Shown here piece by piece: positions 25,130-34,879 of a stretch of DNA of 64,000 nt. The notes beneath the pieces are model-generated. The model was not told the DNA's origin and did not search any database. It saw only the letters and a program-made list of their open reading frames with translations. A program made the position numbers and the translations under genes. Positions within the stretch are counted from its first letter, which is position 1. The number at the start of each line of letters is the position of its first letter. Origin of the DNA: a bacterium 1XD21-70 (GTDB taxonomy: Bacteria; Bacillota; Clostridia; Lachnospirales; Lachnospiraceae); assembly GCA_003669055.1 (NCBI GenBank), contig RAYB01000017.1, forward strand, positions 1 through 64,000, in the 5' to 3' direction.

Positions 25130-25615
25130 TTATCTTCTGTCTTTTGACTTTTCCCTCACCATCTCCGCGATCTCCGGGTGCAAAAATGCCTCCAGGTTCC
25201 CGTCAAAAGATGCGATCTCTTTTACAATCGTAGAACTCACATAGGAATAATTTAAGTTTGTTGTCAAAAAAACAGTATCAATGTCCGGCGCCATCACCCG
25301 GTTGGTATGCGCCATCTGCAGTTCGTACTCAAAATCTGTGATTGCACGCAGCCCCCGCACAATCACATTGGCATGGCATGCATGCACAAAATCTACCAAA
25401 AGGCCGTCAAAAGACCGGATCTCCACGTTTTCCAGATGGGAAGTGACTTTTTGCAGCATCCTAACACGTTCTTCCACCGAAAATAGCGGTGTTTTGGAAC
25501 TGTTCTGCAAAACACCGACTACCACCCGGTCCATCATCCTGGCTGTCCGCCCAATGATATCCATATGCCCTAATGTGACCGGGTCAAAGCTTCCCGGATA
25601 AACCGCTACTGTCAT
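25130..25615 (-). CDS. coaD: Pantetheine-phosphate adenylyltransferase
   Basis: The 161-residue protein matches CoaD in length. The nucleotidyltransferase motif TLGH is in [32 protein letters not shown] binds substrate, and the C-terminal [13 protein letters not shown] is the ISSTxxR-like signature. It makes dephospho-CoA from 4'-phosphopantetheine and ATP, the fourth step of CoA synthesis. It overlaps rsmD by 4 bases, the standard rsmD-coaD pair of Firmicutes. Confidence 0.97.
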   Translation of the reverse strand: MTVAVYPGSFDPVTLGHMDIIGRTARMMDRVVVGVLQNSSKTPLFSVEERVRMLQKVTSHLENVEIRSFDGLLVDFVHACHANVIVRGLRAITDFEYELQMAHTNRVMAPDIDTVFLTTNLNYSYVSSTIVKEIASFDGNLEAFLHPEIAEMVREKSKDRR

Positions 25616-26172
25616 TCTTCTCTCTCCCGATGCACAAAAATATGTTTATTGCTTTTGTAAAGCTTTTCTTTGTCTGTTACATAACCCATAGACCCCAAAT
25701 AAGAAATATCCTCTTCCAGCTTGGTTTCCACAATCAATGTGCTTTCCTTCCTGATCAGGCCGGAATCCGCCAAATACGCCAGCACCTGCTTCTCGAGCAG
25801 CATCCCGTAAGGGGGATCCATGAAAACATAGTCAAAGCAATATTTACCCTCCAGCCTGCGCAAAGCTGCCAAAGCATCACAATGCATCACGGCTGCACAG
25901 CCTGCTAACCGCGTTGCCTGCAAGTTCTCCCGGACACATTCCACCGCCTCCCGGCCCTGGTCCACAAATACACACTGCGCGGCCCCGCGGCTCAGCGCCT
26001 CTATCCCGATCCCGCCGCTGCCTGCAAACAAATCAAGGAAGCAGCAGTCTGCCAGGTTATATTGCAGCATATTAAAAAGGGTCTCTTTAATCCTGTCCGT
26101 TGTTGGTCTGGTTGCAAGCCCCTTTGGTGTCTTAAGTAAAATCCGTTTTGCACTTCCGGCTATTACCCGCAT
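25612..26172 (-). CDS. rsmD: 16S rRNA guanine-966 N2-methyltransferase
   Basis: The 186-residue protein has a Rossmann methyltransferase fold. It starts [18 protein letters not shown], with SAM motif I in [16 protein letters not shown] and the catalytic DPPYGM motif near residue 120. This is the standard RsmD signature, modifying G966 in the 30S decoding region. It is the first gene of the rsmD-coaD-coiled-coil operon, behind a TATAAT promoter that contains a palindrome. Confidence 0.95.
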   Translation of the reverse strand: MRVIAGSAKRILLKTPKGLATRPTTDRIKETLFNMLQYNLADCCFLDLFAGSGGIGIEALSRGAAQCVFVDQGREAVECVRENLQATRLAGCAAVMHCDALAALRRLEGKYCFDYVFMDPPYGMLLEKQVLAYLADSGLIRKESTLIVETKLEEDISYLGSMGYVTDKEKLYKSNKHIFVHREREE

Positions 26173-26202
26173 GCTGATTCTCCTTTTCTGGTTCCATCTA
26201 CC

Positions 26203-26231
26203 ATTATAGTATCAATTTTTGTGATACACAA
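26203..26231 (-). promoter_or_regulatory. rsmD-coaD promoter with internal palindromes
   Basis: On the minus strand TTGTGT (26226-26231) and TATAAT (26203-26208) are spaced 17 bases apart. The spacer holds a perfect inverted repeat GTATCA-N7-TGATAC (26209-26227). A shorter palindrome TTGTG-TAT-CACAA overlaps the -35 element (26219-26231). Either could be an operator for a repressor; the binding protein is unknown. Confidence 0.6.
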
Positions 26232-26286
26232 GCATTTATTATGAATCTTATGAAAATTTTATCATTGCAGTCTTTGGGGGCAGTTC

Positions 26287-26315
26287 TTTACTAATGGCCG
26301 GATATGCGGTATAAT
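26287..26315 (+). promoter_or_regulatory. galM promoter
   Basis: TTTACT (26287-26292), a 17-base spacer and TATAAT (26310-26315) form a good sigma-A type promoter 35 bases before the galM start. A second TATAAT follows at 26318-26323. Confidence 0.65.
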
Positions 26316-26349
26316 GTTATAATATTATAACCAAGGAGGTTTTTTGCTT

Positions 26350-27408
26350 ATGGGGTGGAAAAAAGAAGTATTTGGCACATTGGAAAACGGCGCACAGGTG
26401 AACCGTTATACCTTGACGAATGGGAACGGGGTTTCGGCATCTTTTACTGATCTCGGCGGTATCTGGCTGTCCATGGTGGTGCCGGATAAGTCCGGCCAGA
26501 TGGAGGATGTCCTTTTAGGGCGCGCTACCGTAGAGCATTGCCTGTCCTTATCGGGGCATTTGGGGGAGATTGTCGGGCGTAATGCTAACAGGATCGGCAA
26601 TGCTGCTTTTTCCCTCAACGGGGTCACTTACGCACTAGGAACCAACGATGCAGGCAAAAACAACCTGCATAGCGGCCCTGATTTTTACCGGGACCGTCTG
26701 TGGGACGCCTGCGTGGAGGAGACGGCTGAAGGCACAAAACTGGCGTTTTCCCTGTTCAGCCCGGACGGCGACCAGGGTTATCCCGGGAATGCAAAGATTA
26801 CCGTCAGCTATACTTTATCCGAGGACAACAGCCTCCGCTTAGATTACCATATGGCGGCAGATGCCGATACGGTGGCAAATTTTACCAACCACGCCTATTT
26901 TAACCTGGCCGGCCATGCCTCCGGCGATATTTTGGCCCAGAAAGTATGGATTGATGCAGATTATTTTACCATGGCAGATAAGGAATCCATCCCTACCGGT
27001 GAATTGGTGCCCGTAAAAGGAACCCCTATGGATTTCACCCAGCCCAAGGCCATCGGGCAGGACATCGGCGCGGATTACGAGCCGCTGGTTTTCGGTAAGG
27101 GATATGACCATAACTGGGCACTGAACCACCCGCAAGGAGAACTGGCGCTCTCCTTAAAAGCGGTTGACGAAACAAGCGGCCGGGGGATGGAAGTCTATAC
27201 GGATCTTCCCGGTGTGCAATTTTATACCGGCAATATGCTGAATGGGATCGGCAAAGACGGCGTTGAATACCAGGCCAGGCATGGGTTCTGCTTTGAAACC
27301 CAGCATTACCCGGATGCCGTCAACAAGCCGCAGTTCCCCTCTCCGTTTTTAAAAGCAGGTGAAGAATATAAGACAACGACGATTTACAAATTTACTATAG
27401 AAAGCTAA
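26350..27408 (+). CDS. galM: Aldose 1-epimerase (galactose mutarotase)
   Basis: The 352-residue protein has GalM-family marks. GRNANRIGNAAFSLNG carries the substrate-binding Asn-Arg, NLHSGPDF holds the first catalytic His, FTNHAYFNLAG the second, and the catalytic Glu is in FCFETQHYPDA. It interconverts alpha and beta anomers of aldoses for the Leloir pathway. A TTG at 26344 is only 4 bases from the AAGGAGG site; the ATG at 26350 (10 bases away) is preferred. It stands alone, with its own promoter and terminator. Confidence 0.94.
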   Translation: MGWKKEVFGTLENGAQVNRYTLTNGNGVSASFTDLGGIWLSMVVPDKSGQMEDVLLGRATVEHCLSLSGHLGEIVGRNANRIGNAAFSLNGVTYALGTNDAGKNNLHSGPDFYRDRLWDACVEETAEGTKLAFSLFSPDGDQGYPGNAKITVSYTLSEDNSLRLDYHMAADADTVANFTNHAYFNLAGHASGDILAQKVWIDADYFTMADKESIPTGELVPVKGTPMDFTQPKAIGQDIGADYEPLVFGKGYDHNWALNHPQGELALSLKAVDETSGRGMEVYTDLPGVQFYTGNMLNGIGKDGVEYQARHGFCFETQHYPDAVNKPQFPSPFLKAGEEYKTTTIYKFTIES

Positions 27409-27413
27409 CCGCC

Positions 27414-27441
27414 AAAAGCTGCCGCCGGTACGGCAGCTTTT
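27414..27441 (+). terminator. Terminator after galM
   Basis: A perfect 11-bp stem, AAAAGCTGCCG with CGGCAGCTTTT, around a six-base loop, six bases after the galM stop. The stem ends in TTTT and the next bases are T-rich. Confidence 0.8.
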
Positions 27442-27512
27442 GCTTTGGCCGCCGAATTTCCAGCTATGCTATCCCTTTTCAAATTTATGACAGATTACAC
27501 AGAAGCTTCTAG

Positions 27513-27540
27513 TGTATTATCCTTTCATGGGCACATAATA
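27513..27540 (+). promoter_or_regulatory. Possible sporulation (sigma-G-like) promoter of the SASP gene
   Basis: TGTATT (27513-27518), a 15-base spacer and CATAATA (27534-27540) resemble forespore sigma-factor promoters, which read roughly TGHATA and CATNNTA. The spacing and -35 match are imperfect. It would give a leader of about 85 bases. A forespore promoter is expected for this gene type, which supports the call more than the sequence alone. Confidence 0.4.
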
Positions 27541-27568
27541 AGAGCGTAACAAAAAACAAACGTGTCGT

Positions 27569-27607
27569 GAGGCAGAACTTTTCGATAAGGCCTGCCTCAG
27601 GGCAGGC
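27569..27607 (+). promoter_or_regulatory. Two mutually exclusive hairpins in the SASP 5' leader
   Basis: GAGGCAG (27569-27575) can pair with CTGCCTC (27592-27598). GCCTGCC (27590-27596) can instead pair with GGCAGGC (27601-27607) around the loop TCAG. The two stems share the central arm and cannot both form. The second ends 11 bases before the AAAGGAGGG ribosome site, so the leader could stabilise the message or affect translation. Confidence 0.5.
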
Positions 27608-27632
27608 AAAGAAGAAAAGGAGGGCCTATATT

Positions 27633-27839
27633 ATGGCAAGCAAATCTTCTAACAGAGCTGAAGTACCGGAAGCAAAGGAAGCACTGGATCGTTTCAAAAT
27701 GGAGGTTGCACAGGAACTCGGAGTTCCGTTATCCAACGGCTACAATGGCAACCTGACCTCTGCCCAGAATGGTTCCGTGGGCGGCTATATGGTTAAGAAA
27801 ATGATCGAGGCTCAGGAGAAGCAGATGGCCGGCAAGTAA
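27633..27839 (+). CDS. Alpha/beta-type small acid-soluble spore protein
   Basis: The 68-residue protein has both SASP motifs. One is near EALDRFKMEVAQELGV, which contains the site cut by the germination protease GPR. The other is GYNGNLTSAQNGSVGGYMVKKM. SASPs coat forespore DNA, force it toward an A-like form and protect it from UV; they are amino-acid stores on germination. The ATG at 27633 has a strong GGAGGG site. Extending to an upstream ATG would add 22 basic residues from the leader. This is direct evidence for a spore-forming host. Confidence 0.96.
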   Translation: MASKSSNRAEVPEAKEALDRFKMEVAQELGVPLSNGYNGNLTSAQNGSVGGYMVKKMIEAQEKQMAGK

Positions 27840-27868
27840 GGGCCGCACACTGGGCAAAAGGCAAAAAT

Positions 27869-27913
27869 AAAAAAGGGTCTCCTGGCGAAGGAATCTTCAC
27901 CAGGAGGCTTTTT
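27869..27913. terminator. Bidirectional terminator between the SASP gene and recG
   Basis: CTCCTGG (27879-27885) pairs with CCAGGAG (27900-27906), with an inner GAAG/CTTC stem. It is flanked by an A-run on the left and CTTTTT on the right, so it can stop transcription from both convergent sides. Confidence 0.85.
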
Positions 27914-27930
27914 CATCATTACACTGTCCC

Positions 27931-29988
27931 CTATAAATTCAATTTCTCATAACTCCTGCCAAGATAGGCCTCCAGCCGCTCCCTTAATGCCTGGTGCTCC
28001 TCATGTTCCAGCATCGGATCCTCGTGGAGCATTCGGTCCACTTCTTCCGAAACCGTCTTTAAAAGGTTGGCATCCGTGAAAATATCTGCCAGCTTAAACT
28101 CCATCTCACCGCTCTGGCGCAGGCCAAAGAGATCCCCCGGCCCGCGCAGCTTTAAGTCCTCGGACGCAATATGGAACCCGTCGTTGGAACGTTCCAGGAT
28201 CTTTAACCGTTCCTTGGCATCTTCCTCGCCGGAAGCATCAATCATGATACAGTAAGACTGATATTTCCCCCGGCCTACACGTCCGCGCAGCTGGTGCAGC
28301 TGTGCCAGGCCGAAACGCTCTGCATTCTCAACCATCATGACTGTGGCATTAGGGACATTGACTCCCACCTCCACCACCGTGGTGGACACCAATACCTGGA
28401 TCTCTCCGGAAGCAAACCGTTCCATAATCTGGTTTTTCTCTTTTCCCTTCATCTTCCCATGGAGATATTCCACCACAATTGCCGGAGGCAATTTTTCTTT
28501 TAACCGTTTTGTATAGTCAAGGACGTTTTCTGCCTCGATCATCTCACTCTCCTCCACCATCGGGCAGATCACATAAGCCTGCCGGCCGGCGGCAACCTCC
28601 TTCTCGATAAAGCGGTATGCCCGCTCCCGGTAACCGGTATCTACCACACAGTTTTTGATCGGCAGCCGATTGGCCGGCATCTCGTCGATCACAGAAATAT
28701 CCAGGTCGCCGTACAAGATAATGGCCAGCGTGCGCGGGATCGGGGTGGCGCTCATCACCAGGACATGCGGCTGGCTGGCGCCCTTCTGCCCCAAGGCTTC
28801 CCGCTGCCCCACACCAAAGCGGTGCTGTTCATCGGTGATCACCAACGCCAGCCGGTCATAGGCCACTTTTTCCTGGATCAGCGCATGCGTCCCTACAATA
28901 ATATCCGCCTCATGGCTGGCGATCTTCCCATAAGCAATCCTCTTCTCTTTTGCCGTCATCGACCCTGTCACCAGTACCACCTGTTTGGTGATTTTGTGTG
29001 CTGTAAAAAGTTCCTTTATCGATTCAAAATGCTGCCTTGCCAGCACCTCTGTCGGCACCATCAAAGCCCCTTGGCAGCCGTGGCATGCTGCCTGCAGCAA
29101 AGCAAACACTGCTATGACCGTCTTGCCGGAGCCAACATCCCCCTGGACCAGGCGGTTCATCACCAGCCCGCTGGCCAAGTCCTTCTCCACCTCTTTAAGC
29201 ACCTTCTGCTGGGCATTGGTCAAAGCATACGGCAGATTTTGCTTTAAAAGCCTGGTCTCCTCAACCGGCTCCATCCGGTAAGCACTTTTTGCATCCTGCC
29301 TTTTTTCTTTCAGGCGCCGCACTGCCAGCAGAAAAAACAGAAATTCATCAAATACCAGGCGCTTGCGGGCAGCCAGCATCTCCTGCTGGCATGAAGGGAA
29401 ATGGATATGCTCCAAAGCATAATTGTACTCCGCCAGTTCATATTTTTGGCGCAGCCATGTCGGCAGGTACTCCCGTTCCAGCTCGCGCTGCCCGAGAGCC
29501 TGCACCACTGCTTTCGTGATCGCTTTGTTCCCCAGCCCTTTCGTCTGCCCGTAAATCGGCTGCAGGGAATGAACCTTCCCTTCATAAGCCTCCTGGGTGC
29601 AGACCTCCGGCTGCTCCATTGACAGGCGGCTTCCCTTTTTTACCACCCGCCCCCGGAACAAAAGCACCCGGCCCATCTGCAAAGACGCCCGCAGATAAGG
29701 CATGTTGAACCAGGTCAGCTGCAGGCTGCCGGTCAAATCCTTTACCACGGTCACTGTTACCTGCATATTCTGGAACCGGCGCACGGTTGCCGTCTTTAGC
29801 AGCTGGCCGCAGACCGTGCAGACCGTGCCCTCCTTTACCTGGCCGATGGCAACCGGCGGTTCATACGCGTCATAAGCCCGCGGATAATTATGAAGAAGGT
29901 CGTCCACCGTCTCCACTCCCAGACGCCCAAAAAGCCCGCCGGTCTTTTCTCCGATTCCTTTTAAGCTAGTCACTGGTTCCTGGTTCAT
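27931..29988 (-). CDS. recG: ATP-dependent DNA helicase RecG
   Basis: The 685-residue protein has an N-terminal wedge domain (OB fold, about 50-150). The helicase core follows: Walker A GDVGSGKTVIA, motif II TDEQHRFGV (DExH type), motif III MSATPIPRTL and motif VI QLRGRVGRG. RecG remodels stalled replication forks and Holliday junctions. The ATG at 29988 follows GGAGGAAAGAAA; an ATG 32 codons upstream lacks such a site. It lies downstream of fakA, a common Firmicute order (asp23-fakA-recG), and ends at a bidirectional terminator. Confidence 0.97.
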   Translation of the reverse strand: MNQEPVTSLKGIGEKTGGLFGRLGVETVDDLLHNYPRAYDAYEPPVAIGQVKEGTVCTVCGQLLKTATVRRFQNMQVTVTVVKDLTGSLQLTWFNMPYLRASLQMGRVLLFRGRVVKKGSRLSMEQPEVCTQEAYEGKVHSLQPIYGQTKGLGNKAITKAVVQALGQRELEREYLPTWLRQKYELAEYNYALEHIHFPSCQQEMLAARKRLVFDEFLFFLLAVRRLKEKRQDAKSAYRMEPVEETRLLKQNLPYALTNAQQKVLKEVEKDLASGLVMNRLVQGDVGSGKTVIAVFALLQAACHGCQGALMVPTEVLARQHFESIKELFTAHKITKQVVLVTGSMTAKEKRIAYGKIASHEADIIVGTHALIQEKVAYDRLALVITDEQHRFGVGQREALGQKGASQPHVLVMSATPIPRTLAIILYGDLDISVIDEMPANRLPIKNCVVDTGYRERAYRFIEKEVAAGRQAYVICPMVEESEMIEAENVLDYTKRLKEKLPPAIVVEYLHGKMKGKEKNQIMERFASGEIQVLVSTTVVEVGVNVPNATVMMVENAERFGLAQLHQLRGRVGRGKYQSYCIMIDASGEEDAKERLKILERSNDGFHIASEDLKLRGPGDLFGLRQSGEMEFKLADIFTDANLLKTVSEEVDRMLHEDPMLEHEEHQALRERLEAYLGRSYEKLNL

Positions 29989-30095
29989 TTTCTTTCCTCC
30001 ACGCCTTATGTAACAGCTTTGCAGCTTAGGGCAGGATCCGCCTATAACAGAAACCGCACCGGCGCCAACCGCCGGTGCAGCCATGGTTCCTGCCT

Positions 30096-31847
30096 TTATT
30101 CCGCAGACATCAGATAATAATAGATCGGCTGGCCGCCGTCATGCAGCTCTACCTCGCATTTTGGGCATGCCTCCTGCGCCATGGCGAACACCCGTTCGGC
30201 CTCCTCCGGCTTCACATCGCTGCCATAATAGATGCTGACCAGTTCCGAATCCTCATCCACCATCGCCTTCAGCGTATCGATCGCTGTCCCCTCAATACTG
30301 GTTCCCACTGCCAGCATCCCCTGGTCACCGATTCCCATGATATCTCCCTGGTGAATCTCCATGCCGTCGATCTGGGTGCTGCGCACGGCATACGTAACCT
30401 GCCCTGTTTTGATCCTCCCCATCTCCTCTGTCATGGCCTTAAGGTTCTCCTCGGCTGAAAGTTCCGGGATAAAATTGATCAGTGCCGTGATCCCTTGGGG
30501 AACTGTCTTCGACGGCACTACAATGATCTCCTTATCCTCTGACAGATACTTCGCCTGCTCCGCTGCCAGAATGATATTTTTATTGTTCGGCAGGATAAAG
30601 ATCTTATCGGCATTCACCTGGTCAACCGCATTCAGCATATCCTCCGTGCTGGGGTTCATCGTCTGCCCGCCCTCAATCAGGTAATCCGCACCGATCCCCC
30701 GGAAAATCTCTCCCATCCCGTCTCCGATGGACACTGCGATAAAGCCATAAGGTTTTCTGGGTTCCTGGCTGTTTACCGGTGCCTCTTCCCTGCCCGGCGT
30801 CTTGACCTTTGCCCGGGCAGCTTCCCGCTGCTCCTCTGCCAGCTTCTCCGAATTCTGGATCAGCCGCTCCTGGTGCTCCTCCCGCATATTGTCAATCTTC
30901 ATCCGGGACAGGGAGCCGTAGGAGAGCGCCCGCTGGATCGCGAGCCCCGGGTCATTGGTATGCACATGGACTTTTACCACATCGTCATCGGAAACCACAA
31001 CCAGGGAATCCCCTATGGATTCCAGGTATGCCTTAAACTCCTGCTCGGTTTCCTCATCATACTGCTTTTCTATGTTAATGATAAACTCGGTACAGTAGCC
31101 AAAACGGATGTCGGAGGTGTCTAACTCCGATACGTCCACACTGCCCGGCGCCGCATGGCTGCCCATGTCTTTTGCACCTGCACCGGACGGCTCCCCGGCC
31201 ATTCGCCCGGCTTTTGGCCAGTCCACCGCCTTGCCTAAGAGGCCTTCCATGGCGCCCTTCATCACCTGCATCAGCCCCTGCCCGCCCGAATCCACCACCC
31301 CGGCCTGCTTTAGCACCGGCAGCATCTCCGGTGTCTGGCTCAGCACCAGGTCGCCGTGCGCGATAACCTCCCTGGCAAATTCCTCCACATCCCCGGTCTT
31401 CTCCGCCATCTCCACTGCCTTGTCCGCCATGCCCCTGGCCACCGTAAGGATCGTGCCCTCTTTCGGCTTCATCACCGCCTTATATGCCGTCTCTGTTCCG
31501 CGCACAAAGGCACGGGAAAGCGTCGGCACATCCACGGTCTTTTGCGTTTTGATCTCCTTGGTAAACCCCCTAAACAGCTGGGATAAGATGACACCGGAAT
31601 TCCCCCTCGCCCCCCGCAGGGAACCGGAGGAAATAGCCCTGGCAAGTGTCTCCATCGTCGGTTCTTCCAGCGCGGCCACCTCCCTCGCGGCGGCCATGAT
31701 CGTCATCGTCATATTTGTCCCCGTATCTCCGTCCGGAACCGGAAATACATTCAGTTCATTAATCCACTCCTTTTTCTCTTCCAATCCCTGGGCGCCCGCC
31801 AGAAATGCCTGTTTCATCAGCGGGGCATCGATTTCTCGTATATTCAC
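30096..31847 (-). CDS. fakA: DhaL/DegV-like fatty acid kinase subunit FakA (YloV)
   Basis: The 583-residue protein has an N-terminal DhaL (DAK2) ATP-binding domain (about 1-205). NVFPVPDGDTGTNM binds Mg-ATP, and SLRGARGNSGVILSQL is typical. A middle domain and a C-terminal DegV-like region follow (IRFGYCTEFIINIE to the end). FakA phosphorylates fatty acids held by FakB, feeding exogenous fatty acids into phospholipids. FakB is not in this window. An Ala/Pro/Glu-rich linker near 345-370 joins the halves. The gene follows asp23 by 13 bases, the usual arrangement. Confidence 0.93.
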   Translation of the reverse strand: MNIREIDAPLMKQAFLAGAQGLEEKKEWINELNVFPVPDGDTGTNMTMTIMAAAREVAALEEPTMETLARAISSGSLRGARGNSGVILSQLFRGFTKEIKTQKTVDVPTLSRAFVRGTETAYKAVMKPKEGTILTVARGMADKAVEMAEKTGDVEEFAREVIAHGDLVLSQTPEMLPVLKQAGVVDSGGQGLMQVMKGAMEGLLGKAVDWPKAGRMAGEPSGAGAKDMGSHAAPGSVDVSELDTSDIRFGYCTEFIINIEKQYDEETEQEFKAYLESIGDSLVVVSDDDVVKVHVHTNDPGLAIQRALSYGSLSRMKIDNMREEHQERLIQNSEKLAEEQREAARAKVKTPGREEAPVNSQEPRKPYGFIAVSIGDGMGEIFRGIGADYLIEGGQTMNPSTEDMLNAVDQVNADKIFILPNNKNIILAAEQAKYLSEDKEIIVVPSKTVPQGITALINFIPELSAEENLKAMTEEMGRIKTGQVTYAVRSTQIDGMEIHQGDIMGIGDQGMLAVGTSIEGTAIDTLKAMVDEDSELVSIYYGSDVKPEEAERVFAMAQEACPKCEVELHDGGQPIYYYLMSAE

Positions 31848-31860
31848 CGGTAGGTCCTCC

Positions 31861-32217
31861 TTAATCTATCACTCGTACACCTTCTACATAGATATTGATA
31901 TTGTCAACATCCATGCCGGTGAATTCTTCTACTTTATATTTTACATTGGCAATCAGGTTGTCCGCTACCGCACAGATACTGACGCCGTATGCCACAATCA
32001 CATGAAATTCCAGGCTGATATGGCTGTCTTCCACCTTGACATGGATTCCCTTTGTCAGGCTCTCCCGCTTTAAAAGCTTGACCAGGCCATCCTTCATGCT
32101 GACTGCCGCCATCCCGACGATCCCGAAGCACTCTACTGCCGTCATACCGGCATACAGGGCAATCACCTCAGAACTGATCCGGATTTCCCCCAGCTTATTA
32201 TTGATGCGTCCTTTCAT
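31861..32217 (-). CDS. Asp23/Gls24 family protein
   Basis: The 118-residue protein matches short Asp23 (YloU-type) proteins. It shows GEIRISSEVIALYAGMTAVECFG, where the IA-x-A-x-EC-GV-type motif is seen, and VEFHVIV-type strands ending in VNIYVEGVRV. Function is not well defined; members are linked to envelope stress and sit before fakA. The frame is open for 79 codons further upstream, but only the ATG at 32217 has a ribosome site (GGAGGGG) and starts the domain. Confidence 0.92.
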   Translation of the reverse strand: MKGRINNKLGEIRISSEVIALYAGMTAVECFGIVGMAAVSMKDGLVKLLKRESLTKGIHVKVEDSHISLEFHVIVAYGVSICAVADNLIANVKYKVEEFTGMDVDNINIYVEGVRVID

Positions 32218-32293
32218 GAAACCCCTCCATTCGCATTTACTATTTGCACATAGCTTTTCCTTCTCTTTATCGATTATTTTATTTATTATTTTC

Positions 32294-32321
32294 ATTATAC
32301 CATTTTTCCCGGAAACCACAA
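32294..32321 (-). promoter_or_regulatory. Promoter of the asp23-fakA-recG operon
   Basis: On the minus strand TTGTGG (32316-32321), a 16-base spacer and TATAAT (32294-32299) precede asp23 by about 75 bases. The gap of about 250 bases between asp23 and the ABC genes otherwise holds this AT-rich promoter zone and one terminator. Confidence 0.6.
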
Positions 32322-32424
32322 CCGGAATTTTTTTCACCCGGGATCCTGCCGTTTTTTGTTTCTGGGAATTCTCCCATTCTGCCGCCAGCCAGCAGCCCAA
32401 AATGGCAGCTGTCCCAGTTTTTTC

Positions 32425-32460
32425 AAAAAAAGGGCGCCTATGCCCCACGCACAAACGCCC
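32425..32460 (-). terminator. Terminator of the amino-acid ABC operon
   Basis: On the minus strand GGGCGTTTGTGC pairs with GCATAGGCGCCC (one wobble, small bulge) and is followed by seven T's. It lies just after the stop of the ATP-binding subunit gene. Confidence 0.8.
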
Positions 32461-32466
32461 GTCCTC

Positions 32467-33190
<724 letters not shown>

Positions 33191-33201
<11 letters not shown>

Positions 33202-33871
33202 AGGACACCTTCCTCTCCACCAGCACTGCCACCTTGGAAAGCACCGTACATACCACCAGATAGAAAGCGGCAACCACCAGCCAGATCGCCATCACCCGCG
33301 AAGCCGAGTTCGCCGCGATGATCTTGCCGTTCTGTGTCAGTTCCCGGATCCCGATGACTGAAATCAGGGAGGTGTCCTTCATGGAAATGATAAACTGGTT
33401 GATGATGGACGGCAGCATGGTGCGGAATGCCTGCGGCAGGATCACCTTGCCCATTGCCTTGCCATAAGGCAGCCCCAGGCTGCGTGCGGCTTCCATCTGG
33501 CCCTTGTCCACTGCCTCAATCCCGCCGCGGATGATCTCCGCCATATAAGCGCCGGCGTTTAAACTCAATGTCACTGCACCCGCCGTAAAATTGCCGCCGA
33601 TGTCCCCCCAGGAGAACCCATAGGGGCGCAGCACCTGGCTCAGCCCGTAGAAGATAATCATCACCTGTACCATCAGCGGGGTCCCCCGGATGATATCAAT
33701 ATAAAGGTTGGCAACCATCTTAAGCGGGGTGATCCCTGATACCTTAAAAAGCCCGAAAATCACCCCCAGGACTGTCGCACAGACCAGCGAAATTGCAGTC
33801 AGCTTCACTGTCTCCCCCAGCGCTACGCAGAAAGAAGGAAAATATTGTACAAGCACCTCGATAAAAACCAT
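33191..33871 (-). CDS. Polar amino-acid ABC transporter permease
   Basis: The 226-residue protein has five predicted membrane helices and the EAA loop [22 protein letters not shown]-type motif (about 130-150), which couples to the ATPase. ASLIR-like start and [13 protein letters not shown] are typical of HisM/GlnP-type subunits. It is the only permease in the operon, so it probably acts as a homodimer. It lies between the binding-protein and ATPase genes. Confidence 0.95.
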
Positions 33872-33917
33872 TTTACCATCACCCTTTTTCTATATCATTT
33901 GGCAAAAACCGGATCCT

Positions 33918-34781
33918 TTATTTGGAAATATAGGTATTCAGGATCTCGTCATACTTACCGCTGTCCTTCATGTTCTTAAGCCCGGCATCAAACATCTCCA
34001 GCAATTCGGTGTTCTGCCCCTTCAGCACTGCAAAACCGTAAGAATTGCCATGCTCCATCTCCAGCGGCATCTTGAAGGCCGTACCACGGGAAATCTCATA
34101 GCCGAGCACCGGGTAGTCCTCAAAACAGGCTACGGAATTGCCGGCCAGCACATCCTGGTACATGCTGGAGGAATCCTCAAACTGCATGATGGTAAAGCCG
34201 TACTGATCCGCAATCGACTCCGCGAAGGTGCAGCCTTCCGTGCCGATTTTGGCAGCCACCGTCTTGCCGTTTAAATCCTCGTAAGAAGCAATGTCAGAAT
34301 CTGCATTCACAGCCATGCCCACCCCGGAATCATAATACGGCTCGGAAAAGTCATATTTTTCCTTCCTGGCGTCGGTGATGGACATTCCGGCAATCACCGC
34401 ATCATATTCACCGGCCTCTAATCCCGTCGTCGCAGCGGAAAAGCCTGCCACTACCAGTTCATACTCAAAGCCCTGGTCTTTTGCAATCTCCTTTAGCAGA
34501 TCCAAATCAATCCCTACCATCTCGCCCTTGTCGTTCTCAAACTCAAAGGGGGCAAAGGTCGTGTCGGTGGCAATCTTATATACCTTATCTGCACCGGCTG
34601 CCTCGCTCTCTGCCGCCTCGCTGCCCTCGGCAGCCTCCGTATCCTCAGCCTCTTCTGCTGCCTTTGTATCCGCAGCTGTGGTAGCTGCAGCCGTCGTATC
34701 TTTCGTACTGCTGCCCCCGCAGGCACTCAAAGATGCTGCCATCAGGGCTGCCATGGTTAATGCAATCACTTTCTTCTTCAT
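33918..34781 (-). CDS. Polar amino-acid ABC transporter substrate-binding lipoprotein
   Basis: The 287-residue protein has a lipoprotein signal with lipobox SLSAC (acylated Cys21). A linker of about 45 residues, rich in Ala, Glu and Thr, follows, then a type-II binding domain starting YKIATDTTFAPFEFENDKG. GIDLDLLKEIAKDQG and DAVIAGMSITDARKEKYDFSEPYY-type segments are family marks. The Asp of MSITDAR-like and the nearby Arg usually bind the amino-acid carboxylate. Closest in look to GlnH-type proteins, so glutamine or another polar amino acid is likely; not provable here. Confidence 0.94.
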   Translation of the reverse strand: MKKKVIALTMAALMAASLSACGGSSTKDTTAAATTAADTKAAEEAEDTEAAEGSEAAESEAAGADKVYKIATDTTFAPFEFENDKGEMVGIDLDLLKEIAKDQGFEYELVVAGFSAATTGLEAGEYDAVIAGMSITDARKEKYDFSEPYYDSGVGMAVNADSDIASYEDLNGKTVAAKIGTEGCTFAESIADQYGFTIMQFEDSSSMYQDVLAGNSVACFEDYPVLGYEISRGTAFKMPLEMEHGNSYGFAVLKGQNTELLEMFDAGLKNMKDSGKYDEILNTYISK

Positions 34782-34813
34782 AATTATTCCTCCTCATAAA
34801 ATAATTGGAATAC

Positions 34814-34849
34814 AAAAAGGACAACGCAAACAGAAGCGATGTCCCCTTT
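34814..34849 (-). terminator. Terminator-like hairpin in the ABC operon leader
   Basis: On the minus strand AAAGG-GG-ACA pairs with TGTCCTTT (two-base bulge), with an inner CGC/GCG pairing, followed by TTTTT. It lies downstream of the promoter at 34880-34908 and upstream of the binding-protein ATG. It could therefore be an attenuator, or simply the radA terminator overlapping the new promoter region. Confidence 0.55.
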
Positions 34850-34879
34850 GACCACTGGCTCGCATAAGCCATGGTAACG

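Noticed and set aside
26219-26231. TTGTG-TAT-CACAA as a Rex redox-sensor site
   Set aside because: Too short; Rex sites are about 18 bp with a longer AT-rich centre, and no NADH-linked gene is adjacent.
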